NCBI GenBank assembly: GCA_027621915.1
Contig: JAQCAD010000010.1
Location: forward strand, 24,406 to 88,405
Direction: 5' to 3'
Source of the DNA: Pseudomonadota bacterium
Lineage (GTDB): Bacteria > Pseudomonadota > Gammaproteobacteria > Steroidobacterales > Woeseiaceae
DNA: 64,000 nt
Both the position numbers and the translations under genes were made by a program. Below are positions 17,609 through 26,269 of this stretch, piece after piece (the first letter of the stretch is position 1; the number at the start of each line of letters is the position of its first letter). The notes under the pieces were generated by a model. It had not been told where the DNA came from, ran no database searches, and saw nothing but the letters and a program-made list of their open reading frames with translations.

Positions 17609-18082
17609 ATGAAAGCCTGCAAAACCGTTGTCGCGCTGTTATCTCTGGCTATGCTGGGTGGCTGTGGTGGCCCGGCAGAGGAGGCGATTGCGCCTGAAGC
17701 CCAGCCGGCGGAAGCATCGTTTTCCGACATTGGTGATCACATCGTTCACTTCAGCGCCCAGTCCACCGACCAGTTGCCACCGGAGGTAGCACGAGAATAC
17801 AACATTGTCCGGAGCCCGAATCGCGCCATGTTGAATGTCTCTGTACTGGACAAAAGCACCAACAAAGCAGTCACCGCAAACGTCACCGTGAAAACTGTCA
17901 ATCTTACGGGGCAGCTGAAAAACGTAACGATGCGAAAAATCGAAGAGCAGGATGCGATTTACTACATCGGCGAGACACCCGTCGCCAACCAGGAAGTGCT
18001 GATTTTTGACATCACTATCAAACCAGATGGTGTCGACGTATCTGCAGATGTTCGATTTAAGCGGCAGTTTTACACTAACTAG
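17609..18082 (+). CDS. DUF4426 lipoprotein
   Basis: The 157-residue protein has a lipoprotein signal (KTVVALLSLAMLGGC, modified Cys near residue 19) and then a DUF4426-type domain with VHFSAQSTDQLPPEVAREYNI, RAMLNVSVLD and a conserved tail VSADVRFKRQFYTN. Genes for this family usually sit just after yggT, as here. The function is unknown; location would be the periplasmic face of a membrane. Confidence 0.8.
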   Translation: MKACKTVVALLSLAMLGGCGGPAEEAIAPEAQPAEASFSDIGDHIVHFSAQSTDQLPPEVAREYNIVRSPNRAMLNVSVLDKSTNKAVTANVTVKTVNLTGQLKNVTMRKIEEQDAIYYIGETPVANQEVLIFDITIKPDGVDVSADVRFKRQFYTN

Positions 18083-18460
18083 AACATTTGGCTTTGCTTG
18101 AGTGTTCGAGGGTCTGCGCTGGCGTAATCCTGCGACTTGTTCGAAATAAAACCCGGTCCCACTGCATAGTTCAGGAAGCCCCCGATAGCCTGATGAGGAT
18201 TTAACCCGCGACCATTCTGGTCCAAGCTTGCTATGCGGCGGGGTCCCGCGAGCTCCCCGATTCGCTCCCGACGAGTTTTTAATCTCTGCGTGGCACACCG
18301 ATAAATCGATATTTGACGCCAAAAAGCACGGATTTCATCAATTTCCGGTTAACCCTCCCGCGATCTTGTGATATCGTCGCGCCGCTTCGTTCGGGCAGAA
18401 GCGCTTTCCACGGCGCATTTTCCCTGCTCGTTTTCGTTTTCTAACAGGAGTTACTTTTTC
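18083..18460 (+). other. 378-bp gap holding a candidate structured RNA and the HU leader
   Basis: No protein gene is convincing in this gap. A long open frame on the minus strand (17639-18322) runs antisense to the DUF4426 gene and looks like a shadow. Bases 18135-18280 fold into a multi-branched structure, listed separately. The HU-type gene's ribosome site AGGAG lies at 18446-18450. Confidence 0.5.
18135..18280 (+). ncRNA. Candidate structured RNA upstream of the HU gene
   Basis: A closing stem pairs ACTTGTTCG (18135-18143) with CGACGAGT (18269-18276), which runs straight into five T's, as in an intrinsic terminator. Inside it, CTGCATAG (18162-18169) pairs with CTATGCGG (18231-18238) and encloses two hairpins, TCAGG/CCTGA (18171-18193) and GACCA/TGGTC (18210-18222). 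The layout fits a free-standing small RNA of about 146 nt. I looked for a match to 6S RNA; the TGTTCG and TGCGGCGG stretches are reminiscent but do not pair as in 6S. Confidence 0.3.
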
Positions 18461-18799
18461 ATGGCAGTAAATAAGAACGCAGGCGCTACAGCTAACAAGC
18501 CGCCGAGCAAATCCGAGATTTTTGCGCAAATCGCTGACGACACCGGCCTGACCAAGAAAGACGCGGTGGCAGTCTACGAATCCTTGTGTGGGCAGATTAA
18601 GAAGAACCTGGGTGGCCGCAACGCGCCTGGAATGTTTACGCTTCCGGGCCTTCTGAAGATGCGCGTCGTGAAAAAACCGGCGACCAAAGCCAGAAAGGGT
18701 GTTAATCCTTTCACCGGTGAAGAAATGATGTTTAAAGCCAAGCCTGCTTCCAAAACCGTCAAGGTTGCGGCGCTTAAGGGCCTGAAAGATATGGCGTGA
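18461..18799 (+). CDS. HU-family DNA-binding protein
   Basis: The 112-residue protein has the HU/IHF fold: an N-terminal helical part (SKSEIFAQIADDTGLTKKDAVAVYES) and a beta-arm region. A Lys-rich patch RVVKKPATKARKGVNPFTGEEMMF holds the conserved GxNPxTGE. It is longer than HU (90 residues), with about 15 extra N-terminal residues, and resembles the HU-like proteins of xanthomonads and relatives. It probably compacts the nucleoid. A strong AGGAG site and a classic terminator bracket it, so it is likely transcribed alone at a high level. Confidence 0.88.
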   Translation: MAVNKNAGATANKPPSKSEIFAQIADDTGLTKKDAVAVYESLCGQIKKNLGGRNAPGMFTLPGLLKMRVVKKPATKARKGVNPFTGEEMMFKAKPASKTVKVAALKGLKDMA

Positions 18800-18822
18800 T
18801 CTCTTGCGAGACACCTGTAAGG

Positions 18823-18852
18823 AAAAGCCGGGGACGTCCCCGGCTTTTTTTT
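18823..18852 (+). terminator. Rho-independent terminator of the HU gene
   Basis: AAAAGCCGGGGA and TCCCCGGCTTTT form a perfect long stem with a two-base turn, followed by a T-run. It lies 23 bases after the HU stop codon. Confidence 0.92.
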
Positions 18853-18919
18853 GTTCGTAAATAGAGATCAATTTTCATACGGGTCGTGCGGTTATTCGAC
18901 AACGGGAGCGCCGAACTAC

Positions 18920-19561
18920 CTATTTTGAATTTCTTTCCACAAACTCCTCGACCGCACTGCGCAGCAATACCAACTTGCCGTGGAAGAAGTGCTCGGCATC
19001 CGCAAGTATTTCGAGTTCGGGCCCCGGGTCGAGTTCGTTAATCCAGGCAATGGTTTCCTCGACGTCGACCAGTTCGTCCTTGTCACCCTGGATAATCAGC
19101 CAGGGGCAATCGGGTTGCCTATCGAGATGGCCCGCGAATCGTGAGGCGGCCGGTGCGACACTGATGAGCCCGACCGGACGGCACAGGGCCGCGGCTCTCA
19201 CTGCCATGGCGGCGCCAAACGAAAACCCGGCGAGCCACAATGGCAGGTCAGGCTTTTCCCGGCGCGTCCATTCGACGGCGGCGAGTACGTCATCGACCTC
19301 CCCGTCGCCATTGTCAAAACTGCCTTCGCTTTTTTCCACACCACGAAAATTGAAGCGCAGTGCTGATATTCCAGCGTTCGTGAAACTCCGTGCAAGCGTA
19401 TGCACCACCTTGTTCTGCATCGTCCCGCCGTGCATCGGATGCGGATGACATACCACGGCAAGCGCGACTGATTCGACATCCTGGGGCGATTCTAACAACG
19501 CTTCCAGCTCACCGGCCGGACCACTAATGGCGACTTGCTGTTGTTTGGGGTGTTTTCGCAT
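18920..19561 (-). CDS. Alpha/beta hydrolase (COG2945 type)
   Basis: The 213-residue protein has the small-hydrolase signature AVVCHPHPMHGGTMQNKVV, the nucleophile elbow GFSFGA with Ser near residue 119, an acid in GDKDELV and the catalytic His in DAEHFFHGK. The HPHPxxGGTMxNKVV motif is typical of this cytoplasmic family of uncharacterised hydrolases. It stands alone, convergent with the HU gene. Confidence 0.85.
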   Translation of the reverse strand: MRKHPKQQQVAISGPAGELEALLESPQDVESVALAVVCHPHPMHGGTMQNKVVHTLARSFTNAGISALRFNFRGVEKSEGSFDNGDGEVDDVLAAVEWTRREKPDLPLWLAGFSFGAAMAVRAAALCRPVGLISVAPAASRFAGHLDRQPDCPWLIIQGDKDELVDVEETIAWINELDPGPELEILADAEHFFHGKLVLLRSAVEEFVERNSK

Positions 19562-19664
19562 GGGAAGTATCTGGCCTGTATGCCCGTTATTGCTGTAAAA
19601 TTATGACCTTATGCAGCCAGCGTCAGGCGGGCATGTTACCCACTGTAATTGAGAAATGAATTAA

Positions 19665-20882
19665 ATGTCATCCAGCTTCGAACTCGAAAACCAATATTGC
19701 GCACGTAACTACCATCCATTGCCGGTCGTATTGTCACGTGGCGAAGGCGCCTATGTCTGGGACGAGAATGGTAAGAAGTACCTGGACATGATGAGCGCGT
19801 ATTCGGCTGTCAGTCATGGCCATGCCAACCCACGCCTCGTCAAAGCGCTCACAAAACAGGCAGAGACGCTTTCTATCGTTTCGCGGGCATTTTATACGGA
19901 CAAGCTGGGACCATTCCTGAAGCTTGCTTGTGACATTACCGGTCAGGATGTGGCGTTGCCGATGAACACTGGTGCCGAAGCCGTTGAAACCGCGATAAAA
20001 GCGGCGCGTCGATGGGGGTACGAATCCAAAGGTATCCAGAAGAACAAGGCAGAGATCATTACCTGTACAGGCAACTTCCATGGTCGAACACTGACCATAA
20101 TCTCGTTTTCCGACGAGCCGAAGTACCAGAAGAATTTCGGCCCGCTGACGCCAGGGTTCAAGGTCGTTGAATACGGCGATGCTGACGCGCTCGAAAAAAT
20201 GATTACGCCAAATACGGCTGCTTTCCTGGTAGAGCCTATTCAAGGTGAGGGAGGTATCGTAATTCCCCCGAAAGGCTACCTGAAGAAATGCCAGGAGATT
20301 TGCAAGAAGCACAACGTCCTGCTTATCGCTGACGAGATTCAAACTGGACTTGGCCGAACAGGAAAAATGCTCGCGTGTGACCACGAGGGTGTCGTCCCGG
20401 ATGGCTTGATTCTCGGCAAGGCCCTCGGGGGCGGAATCCTGCCGGTTTCAATGTTTCTTGCCAGAAAAGACGTCATGGACATTTTTGTGCCGGGAACGCA
20501 TGGCAGCACTTTTGGCGGTAACCCGCTGGCGGCAGCCGTGGGTACCGAGGCGTTGAAAATACTCGTCGACGAAAAATTGCCCGAGCGAAGCATGGAAATG
20601 GGCAACTACCTGATCGACGAACTTCGCAAACTGAAAAGCTCGCTGATCGCTGACATTCGTGGCCGAGGACTTTTCATCGGAATCGAAATTGATCCGAAAA
20701 CCGGCAGTGCTCGCGAAGTCTGTGAGCGACTGCTGGACAGGGGACTATTGAGTAAGGAAACACACGAGACCGTCGTTCGTCTTGCTCCGCCGCTGATAAT
20801 TACTCGCGAGCAGATCAGCTGGGCTGTCGTGCAAATTAAAGAAGTACTTCAGGAGCTGGGCGAGGTTCGTTTGGCTTCGTAA
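19665..20882 (+). CDS. rocD: Ornithine--oxo-acid aminotransferase
   Basis: The 405-residue class III aminotransferase moves the delta-amino group of ornithine to 2-oxoglutarate, giving glutamate semialdehyde. Motifs seen include MMSAYSAVSHGHANPRLVKAL, MNTGAEAVETAIKAARRWGY, FHGRTLTIISFS, EPIQGEGGIVIPP, ADEIQTGLGRTGK, the PLP lysine in GKALGGGILPVS and GSTFGGNPLAAAV. The N-terminus (ENQYCARNYHPLPVVLSRGEG) is that of RocD rather than ArgD. It stands alone between terminator-bounded units. It feeds the same intermediate that ProC uses, though the two genes are 3 kb apart. Confidence 0.92.
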   Translation: MSSSFELENQYCARNYHPLPVVLSRGEGAYVWDENGKKYLDMMSAYSAVSHGHANPRLVKALTKQAETLSIVSRAFYTDKLGPFLKLACDITGQDVALPMNTGAEAVETAIKAARRWGYESKGIQKNKAEIITCTGNFHGRTLTIISFSDEPKYQKNFGPLTPGFKVVEYGDADALEKMITPNTAAFLVEPIQGEGGIVIPPKGYLKKCQEICKKHNVLLIADEIQTGLGRTGKMLACDHEGVVPDGLILGKALGGGILPVSMFLARKDVMDIFVPGTHGSTFGGNPLAAAVGTEALKILVDEKLPERSMEMGNYLIDELRKLKSSLIADIRGRGLFIGIEIDPKTGSAREVCERLLDRGLLSKETHETVVRLAPPLIITREQISWAVVQIKEVLQELGEVRLAS

Positions 20883-20935
20883 ATGAATTAGCAATTCACC
20901 GCTACAATTGGTTTTTCAGGTCCAGGGAATGAGCG

Positions 20936-22042
20936 ATGCCTGAGTTAACTGTTACACATTTTGCGTTATTTGCATTGATGCTGGTTGTGGGCGTCATTGG
21001 CGGGTGGACTATGCGAGCCAGTCGCTGCGTCAGAGAAAAAATTGCGGTGAGTTCGAGCTGGCAGGACCAACTCGAATCTCAGCAGTCTGAGCACGCTCGC
21101 CTCGCCGAACAGAACAAGAGCCTGATGGAACAGATAAGTCAGTACCAGGCCTCACAAAAAGACTACAGCAACCGGGCGAAAGAACTTTCCGATTCTCTTA
21201 AAGAGGCGTTCGGGCGGCGCGATGAATTACAACGACAGATAAAGGATATTCGCGGCAACCTCGAGGTTGCCGTAGCCCAGCGTGATCGACTGAAAGGAAA
21301 TTTACAAAGCCAGAGCGCTCAGAATCACTCATCAGTTCTGAAAGATAAAGATGACAAGATATTTCGCCTGAGCCGTGAGCTGACAAGCTGGCAAAGCCGC
21401 GTGCCACCGTTGGTTGAAAGATTTCAGGAGCGGGATAAACAGGCGCGCGCACTCGAAAATGAATTGGAAGCGACGAAATCCCGATTGCAGGAACTCGAGG
21501 AACTGGTCCGGTCCGATCACACCCGAATCGAACCGGTCGACGCAGGATCACTTCCCGACGGTGGCGATGCATCCAACGAGCCCAATGCTATTACGTCGGC
21601 GCACGATACGTCAGAAGTACTGCATCAGATCGACAGCGATTTCGATGATGAGTACGCCTCAGAGGTTGAATCTGCTAACGATGCCGATAATGACGGCACG
21701 ATCGAGGAGACTTCGTTCGCGGCAGTATTCTCGGAGACCGTTGGCTCTGACGAAAGTGATGATGAGAAAATACAGGAAGACGGTTCTGCGAATAATAGCG
21801 GCGTTTTAAACCCAATTGATGACGTTGATGATCTGAAATCGATCAAGGGTATTGGGCCGTCCATAGAAAAAACGCTTATCGGGCTCGGAATTACCCGGTT
21901 TCACCAGATTGCTGAAATGAGTGAGTTCGATATTGACCGGGTTGCGCAGCAATTGAAGGGATTCCGGAGCCGCATTTACCGAGAGGACTGGATTGGTCAG
22001 GCGCGCGACCTTCACAACCGAAAGACCGGCGATTCATTCTGA
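20936..22042 (+). CDS. Membrane-anchored coiled-coil protein with C-terminal helix-hairpin-helix domain
   Basis: The 368-residue protein has one N-terminal membrane segment (FALFALMLVVGVIGGWTM, about residues 8-25), a long coiled coil with Gln/Arg/Glu heptads (about 35-195), an acidic low-complexity stretch rich in Asp/Ser (about 200-290) and a C-terminal HhH module, LKSIKGIGPSIEKTLIGLGITRFHQIAEM. Similar HhH modules occur in proteins described as flap-endonuclease-like or H3TH. It may tether nucleic acid or protein to the inner membrane; that is inference. Its stop codon overlaps the apparent start of the following OmpA-type gene. Confidence 0.75.
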   Translation: MPELTVTHFALFALMLVVGVIGGWTMRASRCVREKIAVSSSWQDQLESQQSEHARLAEQNKSLMEQISQYQASQKDYSNRAKELSDSLKEAFGRRDELQRQIKDIRGNLEVAVAQRDRLKGNLQSQSAQNHSSVLKDKDDKIFRLSRELTSWQSRVPPLVERFQERDKQARALENELEATKSRLQELEELVRSDHTRIEPVDAGSLPDGGDASNEPNAITSAHDTSEVLHQIDSDFDDEYASEVESANDADNDGTIEETSFAAVFSETVGSDESDDEKIQEDGSANNSGVLNPIDDVDDLKSIKGIGPSIEKTLIGLGITRFHQIAEMSEFDIDRVAQQLKGFRSRIYREDWIGQARDLHNRKTGDSF

Positions 22043-22890
22043 CGGCGTCAGTTGCCAGGCATTCAATTGTCGGCGCATTTATTGTACTAATCTGGTTCGG
22101 CGCGGCCCAAACCCAGGAACCGGTAAAGCCAGCGGACCGCAGGATACAAGCCAGACTGATTTTTGATGTCAGTAAATCGCAGGTATCTCTCAGCGGTGAC
22201 ATCAGTTCGGTCGCGCATGAATCAATCTTGCGCCAGCACGCACATTTACTTTTTCCGCAACAGATGAAGTCATTCGAGTTACATGAACAACCCGGGCTAC
22301 CCCCAGGCTGGGCGTTGATTTCCGAATTGACACTTCACGCGGCCGCTTACACCTATTCATCGACCACCGAAATCACGCCTTCGAAGATAATTATTCGCGG
22401 CGTTACGACCAGCGCCGAAGAATTGGAACGGACTTTGTCGCAATTGGAAAAGACGCTTCTGCCCGGCATGGAACTTGAACGTAAGATTGAGGAAATCAGA
22501 TTACCGGGCTCATTCTACCGTCAATGCGTCTCGGTCTTTCGTACGGCATCGCGCGGGCGAAAAATCGAGTTTCCTCGTGCCAGCGCTGCACTGGGTACCA
22601 GCGCATCGCCATATCTGGATGAATTAATTCAAATTGCAGTCGACTGTCCCAAATCGATAATCAGGATTACCGGCCACACAGACAATACGGGTGAGGAATC
22701 AAACAATGTTGCTTTGAGCCAGGCACGCGCCGATGAAGTTGCCGCCTACCTGATTTCCGGAGGACTTGCTGCGACTAGACTCGTTACCAAGGGCGCGGGC
22801 TCGTCCCGGCCGCTGGTTGACGGGGGCACACCGCAAGCTCACCAGCTGAACAGGCGAATCGATATCCAAATGATCCTCCCGGACAACTAG
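22036..22890 (+). CDS. OmpA-domain protein with apparent non-canonical start
   Basis: The frame encodes an N-terminal signal-like sequence (ARHSIVGAFIVLIWFGAAQ), a BON-like middle and a clear OmpA-type peptidoglycan-binding domain at the C-terminus (IRITGHTDNTGEESNNVALS, ARADEVAAYLISGGL, NRRIDIQM). The first usable canonical codon is TTG 22228, which would delete the signal and about 60 conserved-looking residues. Upstream, back to the stop codon at 21934-21936, the frame has no ATG, GTG or TTG. The best start is ATT 22036 or the next codon CTG 22039, overlapping the stop of the HhH gene, which gives 284 or 283 residues. The protein would be periplasmic or outer-membrane associated. Confidence 0.7.
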   Translation: MLTASVARHSIVGAFIVLIWFGAAQTQEPVKPADRRIQARLIFDVSKSQVSLSGDISSVAHESILRQHAHLLFPQQMKSFELHEQPGLPPGWALISELTLHAAAYTYSSTTEITPSKIIIRGVTTSAEELERTLSQLEKTLLPGMELERKIEEIRLPGSFYRQCVSVFRTASRGRKIEFPRASAALGTSASPYLDELIQIAVDCPKSIIRITGHTDNTGEESNNVALSQARADEVAAYLISGGLAATRLVTKGAGSSRPLVDGGTPQAHQLNRRIDIQMILPDN

Positions 22891-23399
22891 TTCTCTTCTT
22901 CCAGCCCGCTCAAGTCAGCGAGTTCGACAACGAAAACCAACGTAGCGCCGGGCGGAATAGCCCCACCCGCGCCGCGCTCGCCGTAACCCATTTCAGGCGC
23001 TATCGTCAGTTCGCGAACTTCACCAATTCGCATGCCAACTACGCCCTCGTCCCAGCCCTTGATGACTTCCCCTCTTCCGAGATTAAAACGGAAATGCGCA
23101 CCGCGATCGACCGAACTGTCGAACTTCTGTCCCCGAAATTTTTCGCCTTCCGGGTCATAGAGCCAGCCCGTGTAATGTACGGTGACGAAATGTCCGGCCT
23201 CGGCAACCGCGCCATCGCCTTGCAACAGGGTACGTCGTGACAACCCCGGAACGATTTGGACGGATTCTAAACGCGAGATATCGATATCCGCAGGGTTCTC
23301 CGGAATTGACTGAACCTGCGGTGGTTCCTCAACCGGATCACTACATGCCGACATCAGGATCATGATAGCCAGATAAACTATCGAAGTGCGGTTTTTCAT
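22887..23399 (-). CDS. FKBP-type peptidyl-prolyl isomerase lipoprotein
   Basis: The 170-residue protein has a lipobox (YLAIMILMSAC, Cys near residue 19) and one FKBP domain (about 65-165) with HYTGWLYD, FDSSVDRGAHFRFNLGRGEVIKGWDEG, MRIGEVRELTIAPEMGYGERG and IPPGATLVFVVEL. It should catalyse proline cis-trans isomerisation of envelope proteins. Its end overlaps the end of the convergent OmpA-type gene by four bases. Confidence 0.92.
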   Translation of the reverse strand: MKNRTSIVYLAIMILMSACSDPVEEPPQVQSIPENPADIDISRLESVQIVPGLSRRTLLQGDGAVAEAGHFVTVHYTGWLYDPEGEKFRGQKFDSSVDRGAHFRFNLGRGEVIKGWDEGVVGMRIGEVRELTIAPEMGYGERGAGGAIPPGATLVFVVELADLSGLEEEN

Positions 23400-23443
23400 T
23401 TTGTTGCTGCCTTTAGGTTAATAAGTCGTCTGCTCGAAAGCCT

Positions 23444-23836
23444 TCACGATTTTTCGAAATCGAGTGAGGCAGAATTAATACAGTAACGAAGCCCGGTTGG
23501 CGCGGGGCCGTCTTCAAAAACATGCCCCAAATGTGCACTGCAATGACTACAAACAACCTCTGTCCGAATCATACCGTGACTGGCATCTCTGACGGTGCGC
23601 ACATTCTCCCCTGCCAGCGGCAACCAGAAACTCGGCCAGCCCGAGCCCGAGTCGAATTTGTGCTCCGAACTGAACAATTCGTGTCCGCAGCAAACGCATC
23701 GATAGGTACCGCCATCCTTGGAATCGACGTACTTGCCGGTGAATGGTCGCTCCGTTGCCTTTAACTGGGTGACATTGTACTGCTCATCAGTCAACCGCGA
23801 TTTAAGAATGCTGGTTTTTTCGTCTTTGCCGTCCAT
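23444..23836 (-). CDS. msrB: Peptide-methionine (R)-S-oxide reductase
   Basis: The 130-residue enzyme reduces methionine-R-sulfoxide in proteins. It has two zinc-binding CxxC pairs ([10 protein letters not shown] and [12 protein letters not shown]), [11 protein letters not shown], and the catalytic Cys in [16 protein letters not shown] 23836 gives the usual N-terminus; the frame remains open 39 bases further upstream. Confidence 0.94.
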   Translation of the reverse strand: MDGKDEKTSILKSRLTDEQYNVTQLKATERPFTGKYVDSKDGGTYRCVCCGHELFSSEHKFDSGSGWPSFWLPLAGENVRTVRDASHGMIRTEVVCSHCSAHLGHVFEDGPAPTGLRYCINSASLDFEKS

Positions 23837-23969
23837 ACTTACCCTTGTAAATGCTGCGATGAATTCTAGCAGCAAGTCGGGAAAGTCTCATGCGCCAAAT
23901 CGAATTTACTAATTTACATCGGCATCGTATGGTGCCTGTTTGCGGTTCAGCACGAATACAGGAAGCCAG

Positions 23970-24713
23970 ATGACGGAACACGCGGCGAAACTGACCAATG
24001 TTAGCCTGCAACGAGGCAACGTTACAGCGCTCGATGATGTATCACTCGCTATCCCCGCCGGGAAAACGACCGCCGTGCTTGGTGCCAGCGGCAGCGGCAA
24101 ATCAACTTTGATTCAAATAATCATTGGCCTGCACACGCCTGACAGCGGAACGGTCACGACCCTCGGTCAGACACTGTTGCCCCGGAACCTGCGCGCATTG
24201 CGCAAGCGAATCGGATACGCGATACAGGAGGTTGCTCTGCTTCCTCACATGAAAATTCGGGAAAACATCTTGCTTCCGGCGGTTTTGAGCGCCTGGAGTC
24301 GGGCTGAGCAAGCGCTGCGACTCAGAGAATTGCTGGACCTGATGAGCCTTCCTGATTCAGTCCTGGACCGTTTTCCGCATGAGTTGTCAGGTGGCCAACA
24401 ACAGCGTGCAGGGCTGTGTCGGGCATTGTCACTGAAGCCCGATCTGTTACTTCTGGACGAGCCATTTTCCGGGCTCGACACCAGGACTCGCAGAAGCATT
24501 CATGCGCAATTTCTGGCTATGCGACAACAGATGTCGATTTCCACGGTCCTGGTGACTCACGATCCGGAGGAAGCGATCCGACTCGCAGAATTTATAGTCA
24601 TCATGCGCACCGGAAAAATTCAGCAGTTCGGTTCAGTTCACTCTGTTCTCGAGCAGCCCGCGAGCGACTACGTTCGCGAGCTTCTGACCGGCCTTGCCAG
24701 GGGCACAGTGTGA
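23970..24713 (+). CDS. Osmoprotectant ABC transporter ATP-binding protein (OpuC/OsmV type)
   Basis: The 247-residue ATPase has Walker A GASGSGKST, the Q-loop YAIQEVALLPHM, signature ELSGGQQQRAGLCRAL, Walker B LLLLDEPFSGLD and the switch His in VLVTHDPEEAIRLAEF. Unlike full-length ProV it has no C-terminal CBS domains. ATG 23970 follows AGGAAG by eight bases; an earlier in-frame TTG at 23940 is less likely. The gene ends in a four-base GTGA overlap with the fused permease/binding-protein gene, so the two make one transporter. Confidence 0.88.
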   Translation: MTEHAAKLTNVSLQRGNVTALDDVSLAIPAGKTTAVLGASGSGKSTLIQIIIGLHTPDSGTVTTLGQTLLPRNLRALRKRIGYAIQEVALLPHMKIRENILLPAVLSAWSRAEQALRLRELLDLMSLPDSVLDRFPHELSGGQQQRAGLCRALSLKPDLLLLDEPFSGLDTRTRRSIHAQFLAMRQQMSISTVLVTHDPEEAIRLAEFIVIMRTGKIQQFGSVHSVLEQPASDYVRELLTGLARGTV

Positions 24714-26185
24714 GCGCGCGCTGCCTTCTTTTGATGCTGCTTGCTGCCAGTGCATTCGGAGCGGACCCAATTGTCATTGGCAGCAAGACCTTCGCAGAAA
24801 ACTACATCCTCGCCGAGGCTGGCGCCCAGTTATTGGAAAGCAAGGGGTATGACGTTGACAGAAGGTTCGGATTAAATGGCACAACAATTGCGTTCGAAGC
24901 GCTGAAAAACGAGGCGATCGACCTTTATCCGGAATACACAGGCACAATCACTGAAGTGATTTTGGTGCGGCCCGAACTGGCGTCGCTCAGCGAGATCAGA
25001 GATGCGCTTGACGAGCAAGGACTCCAGCTATTGAATCCGCTCGGGTTCAACAATGCGTATGCAATTGCGACATCGGCTGCATCTGCAAAACGGTTCTCAT
25101 TACGACGGATATCGGACCTGAGGAACGCACCGCCGTTACGCATCGCACTGCCGCACGAGTTCATGAGCCGCCAGGACGGCTGGCCCGGCCTTCAGGCGCA
25201 CTATCAATTCGAACGTGCCGCCAACGGCATCGAGCATGGTCTCGCCTACGAAGCGATCAGGGCGGATCAAGTCGACGTGATAGCCGTCTACACATCAGAC
25301 GGACAAATCGTGCAGTCTGATCTCGTCATTCTTGATGATGATCTTGGCTATTTCCCACAGTATCTCGCTGCATTCCTCACTCGGAAAAACGTCGATGGCG
25401 ACGTTCTCGATGTCCTCGAATTGCTGGGTGGGAGGCTCGACGACAGAAAGATGCGTGAGCTCAACCTTGCTGTCCTTGATCCCAACGCTAGCTACGCCGA
25501 TATCGCTTACCAATTCCTTCGAGATGAAGGCCTCATTTCCGCAAGCAACCAACGTCTGAATTTTTACGATGACCTGGTCAAGAACACTCGTCGGCATTTG
25601 AAACTTACTACGATCGCCCTGGCCTTCGCAATTGTCACTGGCGTCGGCATAGCGTCAGTAGTGTATCGTCGCAAACGACTAGCGGACGCTTTTCTTTACT
25701 TTACAGGGTTGCTTCAGACTGTACCGTCGATCGCTTTGCTGGCCCTGCTTATTCCGGTATTCGGCGTGGGACAAACGCCGGCAATCATTGCGCTGTTTCT
25801 CTATTCATTGTTGCCGATCGCCAGGAGCACAATTACGGCCATGCTTGCTATTCCTGCGAGTTATCGACAGGTTGCGGCCGCAATGGCGATGACTCCTGGT
25901 CAGGAAATGAAATTCGTACTTATGCCGCTTGCAATGCCACACGTAATTGCCGGAATACGCACAGCGGCTGTGATCAGCATTGGCACTGCCACGCTGGCCG
26001 CTTTTATTGGCGCTGGCGGACTCGGGGACCCGATTGTCACTGGTCTGGCGCTGAACGATACCGGGCTGATATTGCAGGGTGCCGTACCCGCAGCCGGTCT
26101 TGCCATTCTTACCGAAATCCTGTTTGGGTTTATCGAACGCAGCCTCGTTGTCCCGCATATGCGCAGCAGCGCACGACCGACTTGA
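24710..26185 (+). CDS. Fused substrate-binding/permease protein of an osmoprotectant ABC transporter
   Basis: The 491-residue product joins two functions. Residues 1-18 are a signal peptide or first membrane segment (ARCLLLMLLAASAFGA). Residues about 20-275 are an OpuC/ProX-type quaternary-amine binding domain, with VIGSKTFAENYILAEAGAQL and DLYPEYTGTITEV. Residues about 290-485 are a permease with five or so membrane segments and the EAA-like coupling loop SYRQVAAAMAMTPGQEMKFVLMP. Likely substrates are glycine betaine, choline or carnitine. GTG 24710 overlaps the stop of the ATPase gene; the frame is open far upstream but that part is antisense or out of frame with the ATPase. Confidence 0.88.
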   Translation: MSARCLLLMLLAASAFGADPIVIGSKTFAENYILAEAGAQLLESKGYDVDRRFGLNGTTIAFEALKNEAIDLYPEYTGTITEVILVRPELASLSEIRDALDEQGLQLLNPLGFNNAYAIATSAASAKRFSLRRISDLRNAPPLRIALPHEFMSRQDGWPGLQAHYQFERAANGIEHGLAYEAIRADQVDVIAVYTSDGQIVQSDLVILDDDLGYFPQYLAAFLTRKNVDGDVLDVLELLGGRLDDRKMRELNLAVLDPNASYADIAYQFLRDEGLISASNQRLNFYDDLVKNTRRHLKLTTIALAFAIVTGVGIASVVYRRKRLADAFLYFTGLLQTVPSIALLALLIPVFGVGQTPAIIALFLYSLLPIARSTITAMLAIPASYRQVAAAMAMTPGQEMKFVLMPLAMPHVIAGIRTAAVISIGTATLAAFIGAGGLGDPIVTGLALNDTGLILQGAVPAAGLAILTEILFGFIERSLVVPHMRSSARPT

Positions 26186-26269
26186 ATTGGATTCGTCGGC
26201 ACTTTCCACGAATTTGTCGACTCTGAAGAGTTCAAGTTTGACTTCCGAACCGCTGGCATAAACGGGGCT

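Noticed and set aside
18138..18146. tRNA T-arm-like TGTTCGAAA
   Set aside because: No acceptor stem, anticodon arm or CCA-side pairing can be built around it.
18100..18290. 6S RNA
   Set aside because: Short resemblances (TGTTCG, TGCGGCGG) occur, but the two do not pair with each other as in 6S and the usual long closing stem is missing.
17639..18322. Minus-strand open frame of 227 codons
   Set aside because: It is antisense to the DUF4426 lipoprotein gene and its product has no plausible protein features.
24416..24709. Upstream extension of the fused binding-protein/permease frame
   Set aside because: It runs out of frame through the ATPase gene; GTG 24710 in a four-base overlap starts a proper signal peptide.
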